Position numbers and translations under genes: made by a program. Of a stretch of DNA of 64,000 nucleotides, positions 61,294 through 64,000 are shown in pieces (the stretch's first letter is position 1; every line of letters begins with the position of its first letter). Origin of the DNA: Arcanobacterium pinnipediorum. Its GTDB lineage: Bacteria; Actinomycetota; Actinomycetes; Actinomycetales; Actinomycetaceae. The notes under the pieces are model-generated. The model had not been told where the DNA came from. It worked only from the letters and a program-made list of their open reading frames with translations, and made no database searches. The DNA lies in NCBI RefSeq assembly GCF_023973165.1, contig NZ_CP099547.1, positions 1,116,001-1,180,000 on the forward strand, given 5' to 3'.

Positions 61294-63720
61294 ATGTCCG
61301 TACGGCTACGCAAGACTAGCCAAAGCCTGATGCGCACTGGTCTGGCACTAGCAGCAACTGGCGCTTTGCTATTTAATCCTCATATTGCTCCAGCATATGC
61401 AGCAGATACATCTACTGGATCTACAACTGCAATTGTTGTACCAGTGCCGTCTACAGACCATCCACAGGCCGCACAAAACGTCGTCGTCACTGTCGAAGGC
61501 AACCAAGTTAACGTAAGTTGGCAACGCCCAGCTACTTTCCGTGGAGAATTCCGTGTTTCCTTAATGGAAGGTAGACAAACTCTTATTGCTCGGAATGTGC
61601 GAGCTACTACGGTCGAATTTGGACCGGACCAAGTAAAAGCAGGGCATACCTATTACATTGCCATCCACGCACTCGATAATTGGGGTATTGACCCGCTCCC
61701 CGGTTCTGGAGTTCTCTCAGATAGCTTCACAATTGCCCAGTCCCCTTCAACAGATCCTGCAACTCCCCCAGACAATAACACCACGGCGCCCGATGATGAA
61801 GGCAGCACGCCAGAAAACGGAAGCGACACTGATTCAGAGACTACGCCATCCGTACAAGCTCCTTCGATTCCAAAGAACTTAACTATTCGCTTACTTTCCG
61901 GTGACACCACCGCAGTTGAAGCTTTCTGGTTTGAGCCGACCGACGGCGGACCCATCACGGGCTATGAGGCAAATCTGGTGGGATCTGATGATACCTCACG
62001 CCTTGCCACCGTTGATATGAGCGCACCTTTGCCAGAATATTGGAAATTCACTGACTTAACTCCTGGCGTGAGCTACCAGATCCAAGTACGTGCGCAAAAC
62101 GCTGGCGGTTGGGGTGAATGGAGTCCACTGTCTGACCCTGTTCTCATTCCAGCTGATCAAGAAGCATTCAAAATGCAGATCGACGAATCTGGTTTTGGCG
62201 CCTTTGTCCATCCCAACGGACACGTAGCGACGGTGAGCTGGGCACCAACGGGTAACGAACCGGAGCACGCTGTCTATCTCATTCGTATCGAATGCGTCAA
62301 AGCATGCGGTGCTAACTTCAAGAGCCATATTAAGCAATACTATGCTCACGATGATCTAACCAACTGGAAGATCGAGAACCTACCCGCCGGTGTTTACCAT
62401 GCCCAAATCAAGCTCATTAATGGAAATCAGTCGTCACAGACTCTGACCTCTGATGCATTTACCATTGGGAACCCCACGGAAATCGCCGATCCTCAGCTCG
62501 TCGTATCACCAACTACAGATATAGATCCGGCAAAGCCCACCACGTTCACAGTCACTGGCACTGGATACCTCGGTGACGGTGCTACCCTAGGCGTTTACGT
62601 GGTTATTGCAGACACCTCCGCATGGACTCCAGGTACTACTCCTGATGTCAATCGGATTAAAGACTACAAATTTTACACTCATGTTCCTGCGTCCCATATC
62701 GTCAATGGTCAGTTCAGCTCCACCTTCGATGTTTCAGCACATACATTTGAGCCAGGCAAGCAGTATTTCGTTGCCACAATGGCAGCACATGCGCTGTCTG
62801 TTGTGGATCGCTCCTTGGATCAACGAGTGGATCTGACACTCAAAGAAGAAGTTGCTCCGCAACCTGAGCAACCCGACGTCGTCGATCCGGATCCGGAACC
62901 AGACACCGGTGATACCACACCAGACACACCAAACACCGGTGATACCACACCAGACACACCAAACACCGGCGATACCACACCAGACACGCCAAACACCGGT
63001 GATACCACACCAGACACGCCAAACACCGGCGATACCACACCAGACACGCCAAACACCGGCGATACCACACCAGACACACCAAACACCGGTGATACCACAC
63101 CAGACACGCCAAACACCGGCGATACCACACCAGACAAGCCGGAAACTGAATCCCCAGAATCTGGTGATAGTGAAAATCCAGCTGTGAGCGTCGAAGCTTT
63201 CGAAAATGGCAAGCCCGTCAATTCCTTCATTCACGGCACACCAACCGTAGTGGAATTCGTCTTCAGCAATGCTCGCGAAGGCTCGACGTGGAAGGTGGAA
63301 TTACGCTCTGATCCTATTTCACTGGGAACTGTCACAGTTAAGGACGGTCGAGCAAAGCTCACAATCAGTGCAGAAACTGCTGCTAAGTTCGTTGCCGGTA
63401 TGCACAGTTTGGAGTTTAGTGAAGTTGGCGTCGATAACCCTGCAAGCTTCAAACTTCCATGGGTGGTCAAAGCTGCCAAGACAATCACACCCGGAGTGCA
63501 GACAAACCACAAAGACGGCAAACACAACGAAAAGTCCACCACGGATAAGAACGCTGAGCAAACAAATACAACAAAAGCCGATAACACTAAGGACATGGCC
63601 ACAACTCCATCTTCAACTCTGGCACGCACTGGTGTGGAGACCATTGCACTCGCCTTGTTGAGTCTTACGTTGGTAGTTGCTGGCGTAGCTGCACGTAGTT
63701 CTCGCAAGTTCCACAGCTAA
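61294..63720 (+). CDS. Iron-regulated LAxTG-anchored surface protein with Fn3-like modules
   Basis: An 808-residue secreted, wall-anchored protein. ATG 61294 has AAAGGAG upstream. Signal peptide 1-37 (GALLFNPHIAPAYA) precedes Fn3-like modules, including PKNLTIRLLSGDTTAVEAFW. A domain near 400-510 (FTVTGTGYLGDGATLGVYVV) resembles the adhesion/haem-associated beta domain often near HtaA domains. Then come eight decapeptide repeats TGDTTPDTPN. The end is LARTG (776-780), helix, and a basic tail. Class E sortase anchoring is likely. Together with the DtxR box this suggests an iron- or haem-acquisition surface protein, an inference; no NEAT or HtaA domain is certain. Confidence 0.85.
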   Translation: MSVRLRKTSQSLMRTGLALAATGALLFNPHIAPAYAADTSTGSTTAIVVPVPSTDHPQAAQNVVVTVEGNQVNVSWQRPATFRGEFRVSLMEGRQTLIARNVRATTVEFGPDQVKAGHTYYIAIHALDNWGIDPLPGSGVLSDSFTIAQSPSTDPATPPDNNTTAPDDEGSTPENGSDTDSETTPSVQAPSIPKNLTIRLLSGDTTAVEAFWFEPTDGGPITGYEANLVGSDDTSRLATVDMSAPLPEYWKFTDLTPGVSYQIQVRAQNAGGWGEWSPLSDPVLIPADQEAFKMQIDESGFGAFVHPNGHVATVSWAPTGNEPEHAVYLIRIECVKACGANFKSHIKQYYAHDDLTNWKIENLPAGVYHAQIKLINGNQSSQTLTSDAFTIGNPTEIADPQLVVSPTTDIDPAKPTTFTVTGTGYLGDGATLGVYVVIADTSAWTPGTTPDVNRIKDYKFYTHVPASHIVNGQFSSTFDVSAHTFEPGKQYFVATMAAHALSVVDRSLDQRVDLTLKEEVAPQPEQPDVVDPDPEPDTGDTTPDTPNTGDTTPDTPNTGDTTPDTPNTGDTTPDTPNTGDTTPDTPNTGDTTPDTPNTGDTTPDTPNTGDTTPDKPETESPESGDSENPAVSVEAFENGKPVNSFIHGTPTVVEFVFSNAREGSTWKVELRSDPISLGTVTVKDGRAKLTISAETAAKFVAGMHSLEFSEVGVDNPASFKLPWVVKAAKTITPGVQTNHKDGKHNEKSTTDKNAEQTNTTKADNTKDMATTPSSTLARTGVETIALALLSLTLVVAGVAARSSRKFHS
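62911..63140. repeat. 30-bp tandem repeat (seven full copies plus a partial)
   Basis: Units start every 30 bases from 62911 to 63121 and encode DTTPDTPNTG. They differ only at two silent positions (A/G and T/C), in an alternating pattern. This is a proline/threonine-rich wall-spanning stretch that can change length by replication slippage without losing frame. Confidence 0.93.
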
Positions 63721-63735
63721 TTTCGAGCTAAAAGA

Positions 63736-63767
63736 AATGTGGCCGATCCAAAACGATCGGCCACATT
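63736..63767 (+). terminator. 13-bp stem hairpin after the surface protein
   Basis: AATGTGGCCGATC pairs exactly with GATCGGCCACATT across CAAAAC, 16 bases after the stop. A weak T-rich tail CTCTTGTCTCT follows. Confidence 0.85.
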
Positions 63768-63993
63768 CTCTTGTCTCTATTGCCCCACCAGTTCAACCTT
63801 TATACGACCATTCCAAGCTATGACAAATATTTTCGCTTAATATTCCCGCCAAACGCTATGAACCAGGGATCTAAAATCTTCATCGACGCAAACTATCCTT
63901 ATGTATTTTAGATTACTGAACTGTGCACACAAGCCGCGTACTTTGAAAATGGGCATGAACGTCACGCCCATTATTTAAATAAGGAAGTTTATT
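63768..63993 (+). other. Leader/promoter region of the next gene
   Basis: No gene here. Two dyads are present: ATCTAAAAT (63869-63877) with ATTTTAGAT (63905-63913), and AATGGGC with GCCCATT around 63946-63974. I see no good DtxR box. A ribosome site AAGGA (63981-63985) precedes the next ATG. Confidence 0.4.
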
Positions 63994-64000
63994 ATGAATA
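63994..64000 (+). CDS. Start of an unidentified gene, cut by the window end
   Basis: ATG at 63994 follows AAGGA at a 8-base spacing and a structured leader. Only two codons are visible, so no function can be given. Its position after the iron-box surface protein suggests a related surface or uptake gene, but nothing in the window proves it. Confidence 0.5.

Noticed and set aside
62734..63234. Long open frames antisense to the 30-bp repeats
   Set aside because: All come from the low-complexity repeat read in other frames; they lack ribosome sites and have only repeat-derived residues.
1..64000. tRNA, rRNA, CRISPR array, insertion sequence or prophage
   Set aside because: No T-loop-like tRNA motif in a cloverleaf context, no regularly spaced repeats with unique spacers, and no transposase, integrase or phage structural gene were seen.

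Overview
The window looks like chromosomal DNA of an actinobacterium with moderate G+C (about half, judged by eye). An Actinomycetaceae member close to Arcanobacterium or Trueperella is my best guess. Supporting signs are a DUF3097 gene next to hrcA-dnaJ, an MprF-type LysX lysyl-tRNA synthetase, comEA-comEC-holA-rpsT synteny, a DtxR-type iron box, and two surface proteins ending in LAxTG sorting signals of the class E sortase type. The species call is inference. I found no rRNA, tRNA, CRISPR array, insertion sequence, prophage or integrase; nearly every stretch is ordinary single-copy core or surface genes.

Layout. 1-8.2 kb: dnaJ (cut by the window edge) and hrcA with a CIRCE operator, a DUF3097 gene, then a leftward operon lepA-trmB-hemW. 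8.2-10.5 kb: small membrane proteins, a PemK/MazF-like protein and rpsT with a structured leader. 10.6-14 kb: the leftward DNA-uptake set comEA-comEC-holA. 14-24 kb: a HerA-like ATPase, an aldose epimerase, leuS, a HIT protein, VKOR, a HAD phosphatase, an AI-2E-type transporter and deoD. 24.3-27.6 kb: a SAM riboswitch followed by the methionine importer metN-metI-metQ. 27.6-33.5 kb: divergent putA and putP for proline use, then pyroglutamyl peptidase. 33.6-39 kb: a 1799-residue wall-anchored subtilase. 39-43.7 kb: two small genes and lysX. 43.7-52.6 kb: a compact leftward pyrimidine operon pyrC-carB-pyrK-pyrD-pyrF-pyrE-pyrB. 52.6-58.5 kb: membrane proteins, NhaC antiporter, rpmE2, an esterase, paired fluoride channels and a lipid kinase. 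58.6-64 kb: a LytTR regulator with its membrane partner, an unknown protein, an iron-box-controlled surface protein, and the first codons of a further gene.

The most interesting region is the pyrimidine operon. Its leader has an intrinsic terminator with a U-run buried inside a 63-codon open frame that has a strong ribosome binding site and ends in an ATGA overlap with pyrC. This is the architecture of the enterobacterial pyrBI UTP-sensing attenuator. The last gene, pyrB, carries a C-terminal four-cysteine domain resembling the zinc domain of the ATCase regulatory chain PyrI, without the nucleotide-binding allosteric domain. Immediately after pyrB an 18-bp perfect hairpin swallows the possible start codons of lysX.

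A second theme is gene-end structure. At least nine perfect or near-perfect inverted repeats with 13-20 bp stems sit right behind stop codons, most without a U-run. One of them lies inside the coding end of the convergent gene.
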